Shown here: positions 12,753 through 26,027 of the stretch, piece after piece
How positions within the stretch are numbered: position 1 is the first letter of the stretch
Layout: each line of letters begins with the position of its first letter
DNA from: Dioscorea cayenensis subsp. rotundata
Lineage: Eukaryota; Streptophyta; Magnoliopsida; Dioscoreales; Dioscoreaceae
Assembly: GCF_009730915.1 (NCBI RefSeq)
Contig: NC_052489.1
Coordinates: 3,871,622-3,935,621, forward strand
Length of the DNA: 64,000 nucleotides
Direction: 5' to 3'
The notes under the pieces: generated by a model
The model's input: only the letters and a program-made list of their open reading frames with translations
The model's database searches: none
What the model was told of the DNA's origin: nothing
Translations under genes and position numbers: made by a program

Positions 12753-15700
12753 TTAGAGTGTTAAGTTGTCAGGGTCCTCAATGATCTTTGCAAATGTCTG
12801 GAGGAAGGCTGCCAAGTCCGCACCGTAGATGATCCGGTGATCTGCTGTGACATTCACCTAAGAAAAAGAAAAAAATTGGATCTCAACTTGATACTGAAGA
12901 GAATGTTATTTTGGACTAATTGGAACATTCTTTGACACTAAATACTCATATTCATTTCATCCGGAAAAGAGGAAGAAACTAATATATTAAATGTCACCCA
13001 ATATTTTGTTCCACAACATATTCTAATCAGAAGAAAACTAAATGAACTATACATGGACATCTTCAGCTTAAAGCAATTGAAAATTCAGATAAACGCCGAG
13101 GAACTCATGCATTGATTGTTCTTGTTCATTTCAGAGTTTAGAGCTCCAACTAGGAAACACAAATTGAATAAGATTTGGGGCTGAGTTGGAACCAAACAAA
13201 ACTTAAGCCACTTCAGAGAAAGCTAAGGAAGAATATAAAACAAACAGTTTATGACATGAAGTGTTCAGTTCACTCTTCTCTTCGTCTGTTGATTTGAGAT
13301 GCTGATAATTGTGGTGGGTATGGTAACAGAATGCATAAGTGTGCATTTCAAGATTTGATCAGTAAAGATTCCAGCAGACAATTTAAACATCTGTACCCAA
13401 CCATGTAAGTGCTCAACTTTCTTATGGATTTATTCAAAGGTAAAAGTCCTTCGAAACAAACTTGACGTTTAAAGTAGAAGTTGAGAAGGGTTACTCTGTT
13501 CTTCACTTAAGCCACCTTATTCCACAATAACACGTGAAGTCTTTATCAAGGGTGGTTCTTATCTTTCAGAAAATAAAAGCAACAAAGGTGCAGAATTATT
13601 GAAAAAGCCAGCCAGTTTGGGTATAGAAATAGCATCAGCTGCTAAAGAGGCGGGTTCAAATGTGGTGTGTTTAAACTAGAGACTACAAAGGAGAGTAAAT
13701 TGGAGAACAAGAGAAGCTAACAACGAACCCGCCATGCAACAGTCTCAAACAATAACCCTTGACCTTATTCATTTGAACTTAGACAACTCAACTAAAACAA
13801 AATACCTTTGAATAGAAATCTAAGGGTAGCAATTTGTGTAAACGTGTCTAATCATATCATGTCAAAATAGAAATATAACACCAAAATGTTAGACACATAC
13901 ACGACACGATTATTAATTGTGTTTAACTTCCTAAACACATACACGACTCATATGAAGCGTGTAACATGGCACGACCCGCTTAACCCTCTTAACCTGCTTA
14001 ATCTGTAATTGGATCGTGTAACAGGATATAGCCACTTAACACTCTTATAATTGGGTCGTGTAACATGACAACCCATTTAACCCACTTTTTAGACAAAATC
14101 GATGAACCAAAAATGACAATAAACCTAAATTAAATCTAAAATATATTAGCTCAAAATCCAACAAACATATATTAATACTAAGTCCAACATACATAAATAC
14201 TTAAATATCTAAAAGCCAATTATATATATATGGGCCATAATTATTTAATTACCCATATATTCGTGTTAATCGTGTCTTACACAGGTTGACACGATTACAA
14301 CACAACCGTTTAATTTAAGCGTGTCTTAATTGTGTCGATCCGTTTGCGACACAAACCTATCTATACTAAACTCATGCACGCTTTAAACTGTTTCGTGTCA
14401 TGTAATCATGTCGGTACCCATTTTGCCACCCCTATAAAAATCTAATAAAACTTAAGTGATGACTGAAACACCATCACAGAAAATGTAGAATATAAACCCA
14501 TAATTAGGTTACCACCCAACTATCTGTGTTTAGTAGACTTTGTCCAAATTACTGTCAAAAGTGGCAGAATCCTTAGAAGACCATATACCAAGGACGCAAA
14601 TACAACTGGTTCCTCCCACAAGATTGCCGGATCCAAAGCACATCACTCAGTTGAATCCCATTACCAATCTAAGGTGTTGTATCTAAAGATTAGATGCAAT
14701 CTAATAACTGAAGTGTCTAGTCAAATATTCAAATTATGTGGTTGTAGAACAATCACAATTATATTCATAGTGCTCAATCCAACATAGTTTGACAAAAATG
14801 TTTACTTAGATGGAATAAGAATGCATATGTTTGGCGCCAAAAATGGAAGAACGTGACACTGGTGACATGCAAGAGGTTTCCTTATACAAATTGCCACTGT
14901 CCTCATAAAATGGAATTTTATTATTGAAAAGATAGTGTATCCATAAAATAAATTTCAACACACATGCTTGATGAAATTCTCTTTGAAAGAAAGTGTGCTA
15001 CTTTGGACGACTTGATGAAATTTCAAGATTTTGAGCTAAAAAGTGTCTAAAACATTTTAGATATTGATCTATGGACTAATTTTAAGAATTTTTTGCATAA
15101 AACTCCAACAAGTCTTCCATACTTGCAGTTGTTCCTTATTTCCTATGTGCATCCAAACTCCAAAACTTTTTAATCATATGAGCAACTACCTCCCTTACTT
15201 TACCCTCACCAAGATCAAAAATTAATGAGTGCTGTTTATTCCATCTATACGCATTAAGTGTTACATTTTCCACTATCATTCTCAATAACTGAAAGAAATC
15301 ATGAACAGTTAAATGTTAATGGATCTTTTCACCCCAAATACAATTATGAAGGAAGGGATAGAGGTTTATAATTTAAGCATAAACTCCTGTGATCCTTGAA
15401 AAGGGTAAACTTGTCAGTCAACCCTTGATTAGCACTTAGGGTAACAGTCTTTAGGATAGGGAATGGAGACTGACATTAAAGCAGAATTTGCAAAGATGAT
15501 GATGATCACACAGTCTAGCGATATGGGGGAAATTAGGAATAAATGAATATGAAAGATCTCAAGAAGATTTTGCATGGAATCCAAATCTCTAATATGCCTT
15601 TCTAAGAAATATCATTCATACAAAATGGCACTAAAATGTACCTCATAACAAACTGTTGCAGAAAGAATCTTCTTCAACATCAAGCCTTACTTTAACCTAA

Positions 15701-18221
15701 TCATGTGGCTTCAATACACTGAGTTTGATGCACCCGTGTGTGCGCACGCTCATGTGTAATAAATGAAGATACCCATCAATTAAGAAACAAAACAAACTAC
15801 GGCATCAAAGGTTAGTGACTAGACCATTTTCTTAGAACACCTCAGGATGTCAATCGATTCCTAATAAGCATAACTGTTCAGAATGATGATATCTTAGTGA
15901 TTGGTCATTTAGCCCTGATTAATTCAAGGCCTTCTCTCTACCCACTGAAGTGGAATTTTTTATGCAAATAATGGCTATTAAAACCAAATCAACAGTAAAA
16001 AGAACATCTATGATCAGAGCTAAAATTAACATTACATCATAATGGAAAGCAAATTCCTTGGCAAACAACTACATAAACAGGTCTCTAAGTTATGCTTGAC
16101 ACAGCAAATAATGCGCATGACAGAACATAGGGAAGTTAACAACTAAAGTTGAAAGTGCCAAAACAACTATTTGTTGCTAAGAATAGCTGAGCCTGAAATG
16201 CTAAAAAAATAGTCAAATGAATCGATTAATATATACATAGAAAGAAAAGAACATCATTGTATACATAAAAAGCTGACTATTTGTCCCTGCCGGTAATGCA
16301 AGATTAAAAAAATGGCGAAAACTTAAATTTGCAAGATGAGGTTTTTATGTAGACAGCATGAAAATCCATCTCTTTAAAATAAAAATTATAAGTGGAGTAC
16401 ATACAGATTAACAAAACTTACCAGCATTTTACTCTTAACAGAGAAAAATCCTTCACTGTCAGCCATAACTGTGGGCTTTGATGCTCCAACAGCCATTATA
16501 GCACCCTAAACACAAAACATGTTAGCTCCTAAGAAGCAGAGAATTAAGTCACATAACAATTAGGTAGAGATATCATAAATCATAGATATCCACCTGGCCT
16601 GGAGGAAGAATAGCATCAAATCTGTCCACCCCAAACATACCAAGATTGGATAATGTAAAGGTCCCTACATACCAAGAAACCCAAATACATAAACAGAAGC
16701 CTATAAACGAAGAAAAAACGATTCTCATCAGTGATCAAGAATAAACCTGAATTATACTCATTTGGCTGAAGTTGTTTCGAGCGGGCCTTCTTTACCAGCT
16801 CCTTCCACTTTTGTGAAAGAAGGTATATATCCAACTGCATTACAGGTTATTGATACTTAATCAGTCGAAATAAAAGGAAAACTCTCTACCAGAATGTCCA
16901 AAGCATCCAACAGACCTTATCAGCATCCTGAAGAACAGGAGTTATGAGGCCGCCATCAATGGCCACTGCCACTGCAATGTTAATGCTGCTATTGTAAGTG
17001 AAACTCTTTCCATCTTTGCAGCTAGCATTCACAATAGGATGCTGTGCAAGTGCCATTGCAGCAGCTTTTGCCAAAAGAACAGTCATGGTAACACCTTTTG
17101 GCTTCACCTGAAAACAAAAGTTTTTTTATCAGGCAGGCCATCTCAACAAAATCTACATCATATTGGCAGTGAAATCTATGTAATTCTCACAAGCTATCAG
17201 TAAATTCAAGAAAAGTTTCATCTTTGTCACTAACTATTAACAGCATGAACATATCACTTCAATAGCAATGGAACTTTGCGGGATCTGGAATGCGAATTCA
17301 CAGAAAAACTTCATGGAAACCCATTCAAAACAACTAGACTCACAAAAGTGGTACCTTTTCATAGAGAGCATCAAGGGCATCAGTTGTTACGGGATATCCA
17401 ACACGAAAAGCCGGCACTGAGAGGCTCTCCACCATGTTCTTGGACACGGCCGATTGCATCGTAGTGAATGGCACCACAGTCGAACCAGGGATCTCCGGTA
17501 GCACTCTAGCAGCCGGTGGAGTCCCAGTAGCAGCAGGAGCAGCAGCAACGCCATTAGCAGCTGACGCTGGGGATGCAGGAGCTGGTTTCTTGGTCTGGAT
17601 CCCAGCGGCCGCCTCAATGTCGGAAGGTGTGATTCTCCCGTACGGTCCAGTGCCCACTACAGTGGCGATATCCACCTTGTTCTGCTTCGCCAGCTTCTTC
17701 GCATACGGCGTGATGACCGTCCTCGAAGAAGCCACCGTAGCCGGAGCGGGAGCAGAGGGAGGAGAAGACGGAGGGGAAGCATCAGCAGCAGGAGGAGGAG
17801 GAGGTGGAGGTGGTGGGGCTTGGGATTGAGTTTCAGATTTGGATTGAGATTGCGCCTGAGCCTTTGCCAGAGGAATCTCATCCTCGGATTCAGCAAGAAG
17901 GCCAATAGGGGCACCAACGGGGGCGGACTCTCCCTCAGGCACAACAATGGCGGCAAGAATACCATCATAGAAAGTCTCAACATCCATATCAGCCTTGTCG
18001 GACTCAACAACGACAACGCTCTCGCCCTTGGAGAGGCGATCCCCCTCAGACTTCACCCACGACACGATCTTGCCCTCCGTCATCGTGGAGCTCAGCGCCG
18101 GCATGAAGATCTCGCGGATCTTGGCCTGCACGGTAAGCGCCCGAGAAGAACGAGGCGCAGAAGCGGGGCGGCGGAGGAGAGGGCGAGAGGAGGAGAGGGA
18201 GGAGGAGAAGGAGAGCGCCAT
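12753..18221 (-). CDS. LTA2: Plastidial pyruvate dehydrogenase E2, dihydrolipoamide acetyltransferase
   Basis: E2 component of the chloroplast pyruvate dehydrogenase complex. It transfers the acetyl group from lipoamide to CoA, supplying acetyl-CoA for fatty-acid synthesis. Minus-strand exons are 18221-17355, 17107-16916, 16834-16747, 16664-16594, 16505-16422 and 12857-12753, in phase, giving 468 residues (about 480 in the Arabidopsis homologue). The Ser/Arg-rich first ~33 residues look like a plastid transit peptide. A lipoyl domain follows (about 34-112) with the lipoylated lysine at about K76 in ESDKADMD. Next are an Ala/Pro linker with nine consecutive prolines, the peripheral-subunit-binding domain (about 170-206) and the acyltransferase domain (about 245-468). 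Its active-site motif is DHRIIYG, His about 441. The last intron (12858-16421) is 3.6 kb and holds a hAT-like insertion. The start has a good ATGG context. Confidence 0.97.
13821..14434. mobile_element. Non-autonomous hAT-like element in the E2 last intron
   Basis: The ends form an imperfect terminal inverted repeat: TAAGGGTAGCAA at the left, and TAGGGGTGGCAA as the reverse complement of the right end. Similarity continues inward for about 40 bases (CATGTC/GACATG-type motifs). The element is flanked by TAGAAATC (13813-13820) and TAAAAATC (14435-14442), an 8-bp target duplication with one mismatch, as hAT elements make. It has no coding capacity. Inside are many short inverted CGTGT/ACACG motifs, which may be transposase-binding subterminal repeats. 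It lies within a host intron on the non-coding side of the splice sites. Confidence 0.8.
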
Positions 18222-19541
18222 TGATGCAGACGAGGTGTTCGATGAAATGCTCTAGATTGGGTTTATAAGGGATGTTGGACTTGGCTTCGGGCGGAGAAGC
18301 CGAGGAGTTTGGTTGGAGTTTCAGCACCGCTTCAACGTTAACTTCGAAGATGATGATGGACGAGCGCGCATCGTGCGGGCGCCGAGTTGCATCTCGTGGC
18401 AATTGATCGAACACTTTGCGGGCAGGTGCAACCACTTAAATTAACCCCATTTATTTTAGGATGCCACACTAAATAGTGATTTAACTTTTAGTTAATATTA
18501 ATTTTAATCTTTAATAAATTATGTAAATATTTGGTTTCATTCCTATTTTTTTTTTTATGTATATATATTTAAAATTTTTTATTATAAGATATTTGTTTAT
18601 TTTTTTTTTAATTTTACAAAAATATGAGTTTAATCCAGTGAGTCAGTGACATTGGCCTTATTGCAAAAGACTTGGTTTGCAGGAAGCTCATTGCCCGAGT
18701 TTGAAAAGTGCTGAACTTAATGATACCAACAATCTCTAATTGTGGATGTAAGTTTACAGCATAACCCCTGTTTTTACTAAATGAGGGTATATGAGTCTCA
18801 TTGTGCGTGCACCTCTAATTATATATGCGCTTATTATTTTTCGGGTAATAAAAAAAGCTTTAGAAAAATACTAATCATCTTTTTCCCAATTTTACAGTCA
18901 TATTCAATTGAGTCATTCATATTTATGCTATTAATGGTAGGTTAAGGTAGCATGACAAGTCACACAACTTATGCCATGGTCATGTACTACTACTCTCTGT
19001 GTGTGATTTGAATTTGTATTTGAAGGTAAGTTATTTTTATTATATTATCAAATCTTTAATTATATTATTAAATTAAAAATATGATATTATTATTATATTT
19101 TATCATTTAACATAAAATGGTGTTGTATAAATTGTGTGATATGTCAATGCCACTTCATATTTTTGTTAATAATATAAACAAAAGTAGTGATATACCAATC
19201 TAAAGTTGAGATATTAATTAAAATTTTTTATAATTTAATGATTAAAACAAGTATACGTGAATAATTGGGTAACCATTTAAATAATTAATTAATTTTTTAT
19301 CTCACGGCATTTGAGAAGATAACGTGATTGTAATTTTACAATTTTTAATTTAATTTAAATTTAAAAATAAATAATTTTGATAATTTTGAAGGACGTTTTG
19401 GAAAATTTAACAGTTAGGTCATCTTTATAATTAATCCATGATGGTGAGATTAATAGTAATAGTAATAATAATAAATAAACAATCAGAGCTTGGGCCGTGG
19501 GAGCTCTTGGGTGCTCGCACGGCGGCGGCGGCGGCGGCGGC
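18222..19541. promoter_or_regulatory. Divergent promoter region, E2 and CMC1-like genes
   Basis: This 1.3-kb stretch separates two divergently transcribed genes and should hold both promoters and 5' leaders. The first ~200 bases next to the E2 start are comparatively GC-rich. The centre is strongly AT-rich. The right end, just before the CMC1-like start codon, contains seven consecutive GGC triplets (19521-19541). No individual promoter element is called with confidence. Confidence 0.5.
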
Positions 19542-22063
19542 ATGGGATTCGTGCAGGAGAGCAGGGAGAACCAGGTCAAGAAGAAAGCGGAAGAAGGTAT
19601 CCTATCTCCGTCTCTACGTACTTCCCTTCCTCAATGTGTGGATTTTGGTCTGAATTTGATTGATTGGAAGAGACCTGTAAGAAATTGTTGGAAATGGTGT
19701 CTGTTTGATTTTTGGCTTGTTTGTGTGTCATCGTCTTCGTCGTTCAAGGTCTAGGATGTGGTAACAATGGTTGATTGTGAGAGAAGATGGTCGTGGAGGT
19801 GTTGATTCACTTGATTGTGTTGGTTGTATAGTTAAGTGTTTTGGTGTTTGTATTGCTATTATTGTTGAGTATGTGATTCTTCGTGCAAGTTGTAGGTTGT
19901 TGTGGTAATGATTGATAAGTAGAGAAGAGGTCATGGAGGTGTTGATTCACTTGATTTTGTTAACTGAATGTAAAAAAAATTGTAGTTTTGAGTTGTTTGC
20001 TTTCTTGGTAAAATTCTGAAAATGTTGCTTGTTAGTTTGGGTATCTTCTTCATGAAGGTGTTGATTCACTTGATTTTGTTAGCTAAATTTTGAAAATTTG
20101 TGGTTTTGAGTTGTTTGGTTTCATAATAATGTTGAAAATGTTTGTCTTTTTGTTTGTTTATTTGTTTGTGTATCATCTTCATGCGAACTCTAGAGTGTGG
20201 TGGTAATGGTTGATTATGAGAATAGAGTCATGAAGGTGTTGATTCTCTTGATTGTGTTTGCTGAAACGTGAAAATTGTGCAGTTTTGAGCTGTTTGCATT
20301 GCTGGAAATGCCGAAGATGTTATCTATTCGGTTGTTCTTCTTTTTGTTTATGAATCTTCATGCAAGCTCTATTCTGTGGTGGCAATGGTTGGTTATTAGA
20401 AAAGCGATTCATGCATGTGTCAGATCTGTTCAGTTCTGTTCAGTTCTGTTTTCTGAATTATGAAGTCATGTAGCTTTGAGTTGTTCACATTGCTGGTAAA
20501 ATTGAAAATATTGTCTTTTTTTTATTGTTCATTTGTTTGAATATGAAGCTTTGTACAAACTCTAGAATGTAGTGGTAATCATTGATTATGAGAGAAGAGT
20601 CAGGGAAGTTTTTTATGCATTTGATTTTGTTTGTTAAATATCGTAGTTGTATAGTTTTGAGTTGTTTGCTCTGATGGTTGATCTTGGAAAGGTAAGGGAA
20701 GGGGCTGCTTGTAGTTATATGGTTGCATTAGCATTGTGATCACATGAGATCTTTGCTTCACTTTTCTCTATCTTGATCGGGGTGCAAGAGAAAAAGAAGT
20801 TGATTCTGATTGGTCTAGGTGGGCATTTTTCTATTTCAAAAACCTTGCTGCATGGGAGAGAGTTAGAATTTTACCTCCCAAATTTCATGTTTAAATTTGC
20901 TTTGAATTTTCTATTATACAACTAAACTATTGAAGAATGGAATTTTTCTCACTTTCTTAGCCGCTAAACAGAACTTATGTGCTTTCTGCTAGAAAACATG
21001 TGAAGCAGATTCAATCTTATGATCTATAGCTATCTACTGGTTCTTTCAAAAGTCAATTGAGATGACCAAAGTTTTGAGGATTTTGCAACTTTACATGAAG
21101 TTAAAACAAGGAAAATGTAAAATATGTAAGCCTTGATAAGCCCAATCCTTAGTTCTGTTGAAATAATATGCACAAAATTGGATAAGTTTAGTTTGTGTAC
21201 TTAATAGAACACCAAGTTGTTAATCGCTGCATGGATTATGTAAAGCTGAATTTCCAAGTTCCAGATTGGTATTAAAATCATCATCACCATCTTCTTCTTC
21301 TTTAACTTTGAGATGATTTAGAAAAGTAGGACTCTTTGTCTTAATTCTTGGACAACGTATTTCAGCTGTAATGTTAATCCATATATTTAGCCTCATTAAA
21401 TCACTATCTCCACATACAGTTTGATTTGTTGATTGAAGCTAGTTGGCTTAAAATAACTGATACTCTTCAAGTTGATGTCTTGTTGCAACACTCATATTTC
21501 ATTGAATAGTTTAAGTGCATCAAGTGACCTAGTTGTGGTACTTGATTTTTATGGAAAGCCAGGTAAAAGAGGATACTCTCTTCTCATTCAAATGCATAAT
21601 TATGCTGTATATGTTTCATTTTTATTCAAATGTGATACTTTGCCATTCTGCTATGGATGTGAATTGAAGGAAATCTTGTACTTGTGAGATCTCTTTCCGT
21701 ATGGTATTCTTTTTACTAGACAAAGTGGACATATGGTTGCATATTAATTTAGCCTTACAGGTCTGCGCAGCATAATGAAGCAAAAGGCGCTCAAAGAATG
21801 TGATCATTACACTGCAAAATATGCAGAATGTGCTATGGGAAGAACTATATCTGTAGTATGGCAGTGTCGTAAACAAGCGAAAGAGTTGAATGAATGCCTT
21901 CACCAATTGTAAGTTGAATTATTTCTAGTTATATTGTTTCTCTTTTCCTTTTATGACTTAGTCATTTGTCTCAAGTATTCTTAAAAAGTATTTTTAAAGT
22001 TCTAAGGCATTGCTTTGTGGAGTATACATCCAGTAACAATATTCCTGGTGATATATATAGCAG

Positions 22064-22102
<39 letters not shown>

Positions 22103-24268
22103 GTGTGTGTGTGTGTGTGCATTGATGCAGTCAACATCAGTCAATTAGTTAGATAAGTTTTGAGTTTTAGTTTTTTTATATATAAATTAGTTTTTGTATT
22201 TATTAAGATTATCCCTTTAGATATAGTTAGAATCAATCATTGGATTTACTTTCTGTCCATCTAGGAGTGCAGTTTGATGAGGTCACCTATTTAATGGTTC
22301 TGTTCACAGGTTCAGTTAAAGAAGAGTAGTTGAATAAAATTTTCAGCTTTTCTTCATACAGATTCGTATTAGTGAGAGAGTAACATTCACTTAAAGTGTG
22401 AGATTATCTTAGTTATTATTTGTCTGGGAAAATTTAGCAAGCTTGATTCAAGGGATTTCTCAATTCTGTGAGTTGGGCTACATCATGGATTTAATGTAGC
22501 ATCAAATAGATATCTTCACCTCAATTTGATGCTTTGTCTACACCTAGGATGCGAGAGAGCCCTATAAATATCAGATGACAAAAGTATTAAGCTCTTTGTA
22601 CTTAATGAAGAAACATTCTCATTATTCCTCCCCACCATGCAAACTTGCCTCATTGGCTACCCATTATAAATAACATCCATTTTCATTTTTTGAAACATCC
22701 AAAAGAAATATTGGCAAATCTTAGAGGATGAGGATGAGGATATAAGATAAATGTTCGAAATTGCTTGTGAAATGATGTACCCAAACAGATATCTAATTTG
22801 ATACAAATTAAGAACCATACTAAAACTTTGCAGGCTGCCTTCTACCAGCGCCCCGGAAAGAGTAGCTATGGAAATATGGTGAGAAACATCAGCCTTGCAA
22901 ATAATTGAAATAACATATGAAAATGAAAATATGACAAGACGTTGGCATAATTGCATGGACCTGTCAAAACCATACTTTCTGATAAATTTTGAAATAGTGT
23001 TGGGATTCACTTATCTATTCCTGAAGAGTCAAAAGGGCAATGTGTAGCCATCTTGATTATGATGAAGCACAATTTTATCCGGACCATCTATCCGTGTTTA
23101 TATATAGTTTTGTTGGATTTGAATGGAAGAACTTGGTATTCTAGGATCTAAGTTTTTGCCACGACAAGACCACTAGCTTGGTATGGGGCGTTTAACATCA
23201 ATTTGTTGACCTCTTTCATCTGCATGCTTAAGTCTTGCTAAGGTTGACTAAGTTGTAGAGATTGTTATTGCTGGGTTCCTATCAATCCTTTGTTTACGCA
23301 AGAAAAGGTGGGAGTCTCCTAAGGAACAATTGCTACATTGAAATGTTGATAACATTGCATGCAACATCATGGTATTAAGTGGTACGTGGCATCAAAGAAA
23401 ATATCATTGCTTCTTGCTCTTGGTTTTTACTCTCCTTGTTTGTCATATTGCACTCTTTCTTTATTCACATAATATTTCTACAACAATAGTCAATAGGACA
23501 TGAGGTTGACTCTTGTCATATGCTTGTTCATTCCCATCGTAAGGTAGTAAATCCCTTGTGAGATTCATGTTCATTTTTTTCCTGAAATCAATGGAAAGAT
23601 GATAATCCTTCATATTTATATTATAGTTTATAATCTCAGTATCAATACCAACTTGCCCAATTCTAGTGATGATATCAACTTATCCTTACACTAGTTTTGA
23701 CACTAGTACCACAGCTCATTGGAATGCAGTTATAATGCTAATACTGCTGATTTTACTTGTTTGTTTTGGTTTCTTAGTCAAGAAAGCATGAGAACTTCTT
23801 CTGATTGGATGATTTCTTCAACCCTATAAATACCAGCATTGGGAAATAATATCAAACCACTCTTACCTACATGAACATTAATGTTTTTAGAGAATGGCTA
23901 ATCAGATGTCATGGATTGATATCTTCACCTGCATTAATGTTTTTCTTTGAATAATCATATTAAATTTCCTTTTGGTTTTCATTACAAATTTAGTGGGATA
24001 ACATTATTGACAGTCACCAAGTGCACTTTGATTTTCCTATATACACAAATTTACAGACTGTTTACAATCAACAAAGGATAGAATATGGAATGATATCATG
24101 GTTCTAGTTTTAACACAAGATCAAGTGGAATTGATCATCAAACTCTGGCGTGTAATGGAGGTAATCCTTTTCATTTCGATTTCTTGCAGTACTAACGACA
24201 GTGTTCTGGAGGAGATGAAGAAGAACTACATGCTCGAACAAGAAAAAAAGAATAACAACAGGATCTAA
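19542..24268 (+). CDS. CMC1: Twin CX9C mitochondrial protein, CMC1-like COX assembly factor
   Basis: Small CHCH-type protein. Family members are imported into the mitochondrial intermembrane space by the Mia40 oxidative relay and act in cytochrome c oxidase assembly. Three exons join in phase: 19542-19596, 21761-21908, 24190-24268, giving 93 residues. Two CX9C motifs are visible, C32-X9-C42 (ECDHYTAKYAEC) and C54-X9-C64 (CRKQAKELNEC), which form the paired-disulfide helical hairpin. The first ten residues, MGFVQESREN, and the LEEMKKNYMLEQE tail resemble plant CMC1-like proteins. Introns of 2.2 and 2.3 kb dwarf the coding sequence. Intron 1 contains degenerate tandem repeats and intron 2 a TC/TG microsatellite. 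The assignment to CMC1 rather than another twin-CX9C factor rests on overall resemblance. Confidence 0.92.
19725..20670 (+). repeat. Degenerate tandem repeats in CMC1-like intron 1
   Basis: Several diverged copies of a unit about 120-190 bases long follow one another. Markers include GGTGTTGATTCACTTGATT (near 19798, 19936, 20057, 20236), a TTTTGAGTTGTTTGC motif (near 19983, 20100, 20279, 20470, 20651) and a GTGGTAAYGRTTGATTATGAG motif (near 19755, 20196, 20374, 20568). Spacing varies because of small insertions and deletions. Confidence 0.75.
22067..22120 (+). repeat. Compound (TC)n(TG)n microsatellite
   Basis: An uninterrupted TC run passes through TTTCTC into a TG run of nine units, within intron 2 of the CMC1-like gene. 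Confidence 0.95.
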
Positions 24269-25737
24269 GCAACCGATCGCAAAGTATGTATTCCCAAAAT
24301 TTCTGTTTTTCCTGTTATTGAACTGCAGTTATTTACTGTTTGAATCAAGAAACCAAAATGCTCTCATTTGCTATTGATTTATGTCCCGAAATTTCTACAA
24401 AGGTTGACTATTTATTGTTTGGAATCTGGATTCCCATTCAAGATCAAAGAAAGACATAATTGCTGACAAAGTTCAATGAATATTGTGATCTTGAACAAAT
24501 CTTTGCTGTAAAGCTTCCGAGATCGAAATGGTCCAACTCCAAAAAAGCAAAAAAGATATGATCAGAAAGTCGGCATCGCACAATAAACAGGTCCATTTGA
24601 ACAACTCATTATCCTCTTCTTCATCTTCATCTTCATCTTCTTCTTATGCTTCTCAATATTTATCTTTATTTCTTATGATGACCAAATTGATAGTCAAAAG
24701 AAGTAGAGACTGTAGTGTGTGTGTGTGTGAAAAAGATACAAATATTTTCAGAGGATAAAGAGAACAAAATCCATGATATATTCTCCTTTGAAACTTGTTC
24801 AGATCAGATATAGATCCAAGAGCATTAAACCAACTTGCTTTACTACCATTCTTTATTGGGAAAATTGCTCATATACCCCTATAAAAGTAAGAAATTGCTA
24901 ATATGCCCTTGTAAAAATTTTATTTGTCTATTTACTTCTATCATTAAAAATCAACTTTTTTTTTTTAAGAAAATATTTATTTACCTTTGTTTTAAGTTGA
25001 TTCCTGGTCGGAAGGTACATAAATAAATATAATTCTTTCCAATAATATCATGAGTTATTTGAAATACTATTGTTTAAAAAAGGTTGCATTAAAAGTCAAA
25101 TGCAAGTTTCTCAAGAGTTTGAATAAACTTTACACATGTCAAATATTTAGTAATGAACATCAGTGGACATTGTTTTTAAATAATTTCTTTAGTTATAAAA
25201 GTTCTTTTTTTTTTTCTTTTGAACAAGAGTAGAGAAAAGGGGGCCCTAGTCTTTTTTGCCATGAAGAATTTGACTTATTAGTTCCCGACATAAGAAAAAG
25301 AGATGTTTTACCTAAAAATAAAATAATAGAAATAATAGAAATAATTATATGAATGAAACAAACCCTAATTGCTTAATGCCCTTAGGCTAAGAACTGGGGG
25401 TCCTACAAAGTTGGGATCATGAAACACAGTTATCACAACCAATAATAACACACTTGTACACATTATTGTTGGTCTTAGTATCAAATTCAAATGCAAACAC
25501 TAAATTCCACACAATTAAGTCATATGGTATACTTAGTCATATTCGCAAGGGCTCCACTGGGCTTATTTTCGGGCCCGGGCCTGTGTCCGGGTCGGTCGGT
25601 CGGGTGTTGAATTTTTTAGTTAAAAGAAAAAAATAAAATAAAATAAAAAATGCGATTGTCATCTATTATATCATATTGGTTAAACCATATTACATAAAAA
25701 TCTAAAATAAAGTATGAAATTTTTCTATACAGGCCCG

Positions 25738-25767
25738 GGTTTAGGGTTTGGGCCCTAAACCCTAAGG
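25738..25767. promoter_or_regulatory. Back-to-back telo-box palindrome
   Basis: TTTAGGGTTT on one arm and CCCTAAACCCTAA on the other meet around GGGCCC. The two arms are plant telomere-type repeats in inverted orientation. Telo-boxes (AAACCCTAA) are known regulatory elements in plant promoters. This one sits about 270 bases upstream of the carboxylesterase start. A regulatory role is inferred. Confidence 0.5.
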
Positions 25768-25950
25768 AAACCCCAAAATCAAACCCCACCACCACCCACT
25801 CCACTTATCTTTTTATTGGCAAATGACTAAGCCCCCCAAGACCCTTAGTCCACAAGCTGCCACGTGGCAAAATCTCAATCACTTATTCGTCTAAAGATAA
25901 GCATCTCTTCCCTTATAGTCAATCCCTTCCCCTTGACTTTTATACCCTTG

Positions 25951-25967
25951 TATATATATATATAAGA
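25951..25967 (+). promoter_or_regulatory. TATA-rich core promoter of the carboxylesterase
   Basis: A TATATATATATATAAG run lies about 65 bases upstream of the first ATG of the carboxylesterase. It is followed by a pyrimidine-rich leader (CCCTCCCTCC), the usual arrangement for a plant TATA promoter. Confidence 0.45.
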
Positions 25968-26027
25968 CCTATCCCTCCCTCCATTTTCATCACCATTGTT
26001 ACTCCCACTCAAGCTCAAGCTTTTCAC

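Larger units (their letters stand above)
24269..26027. other. Intergenic region before the carboxylesterase
   Basis: No coding sequence is supported. There is a TCT/TCA-rich tract near 24611-24647. An inverted repeat CCCGGGCCTGT/ACAGGCCCGGG lies at 25574-25584 and 25729-25739, and a palindromic pair of telomere-like motifs at 25738-25767. The last ~100 bases are the presumed core promoter of the carboxylesterase. Confidence 0.55.

Noticed and set aside
17434..18255. Long + strand and alternate-frame open frames opposite the E2 first exon
   Set aside because: They are shadows of the GC-rich Ala/Pro-coding exon of the plastid E2 gene.
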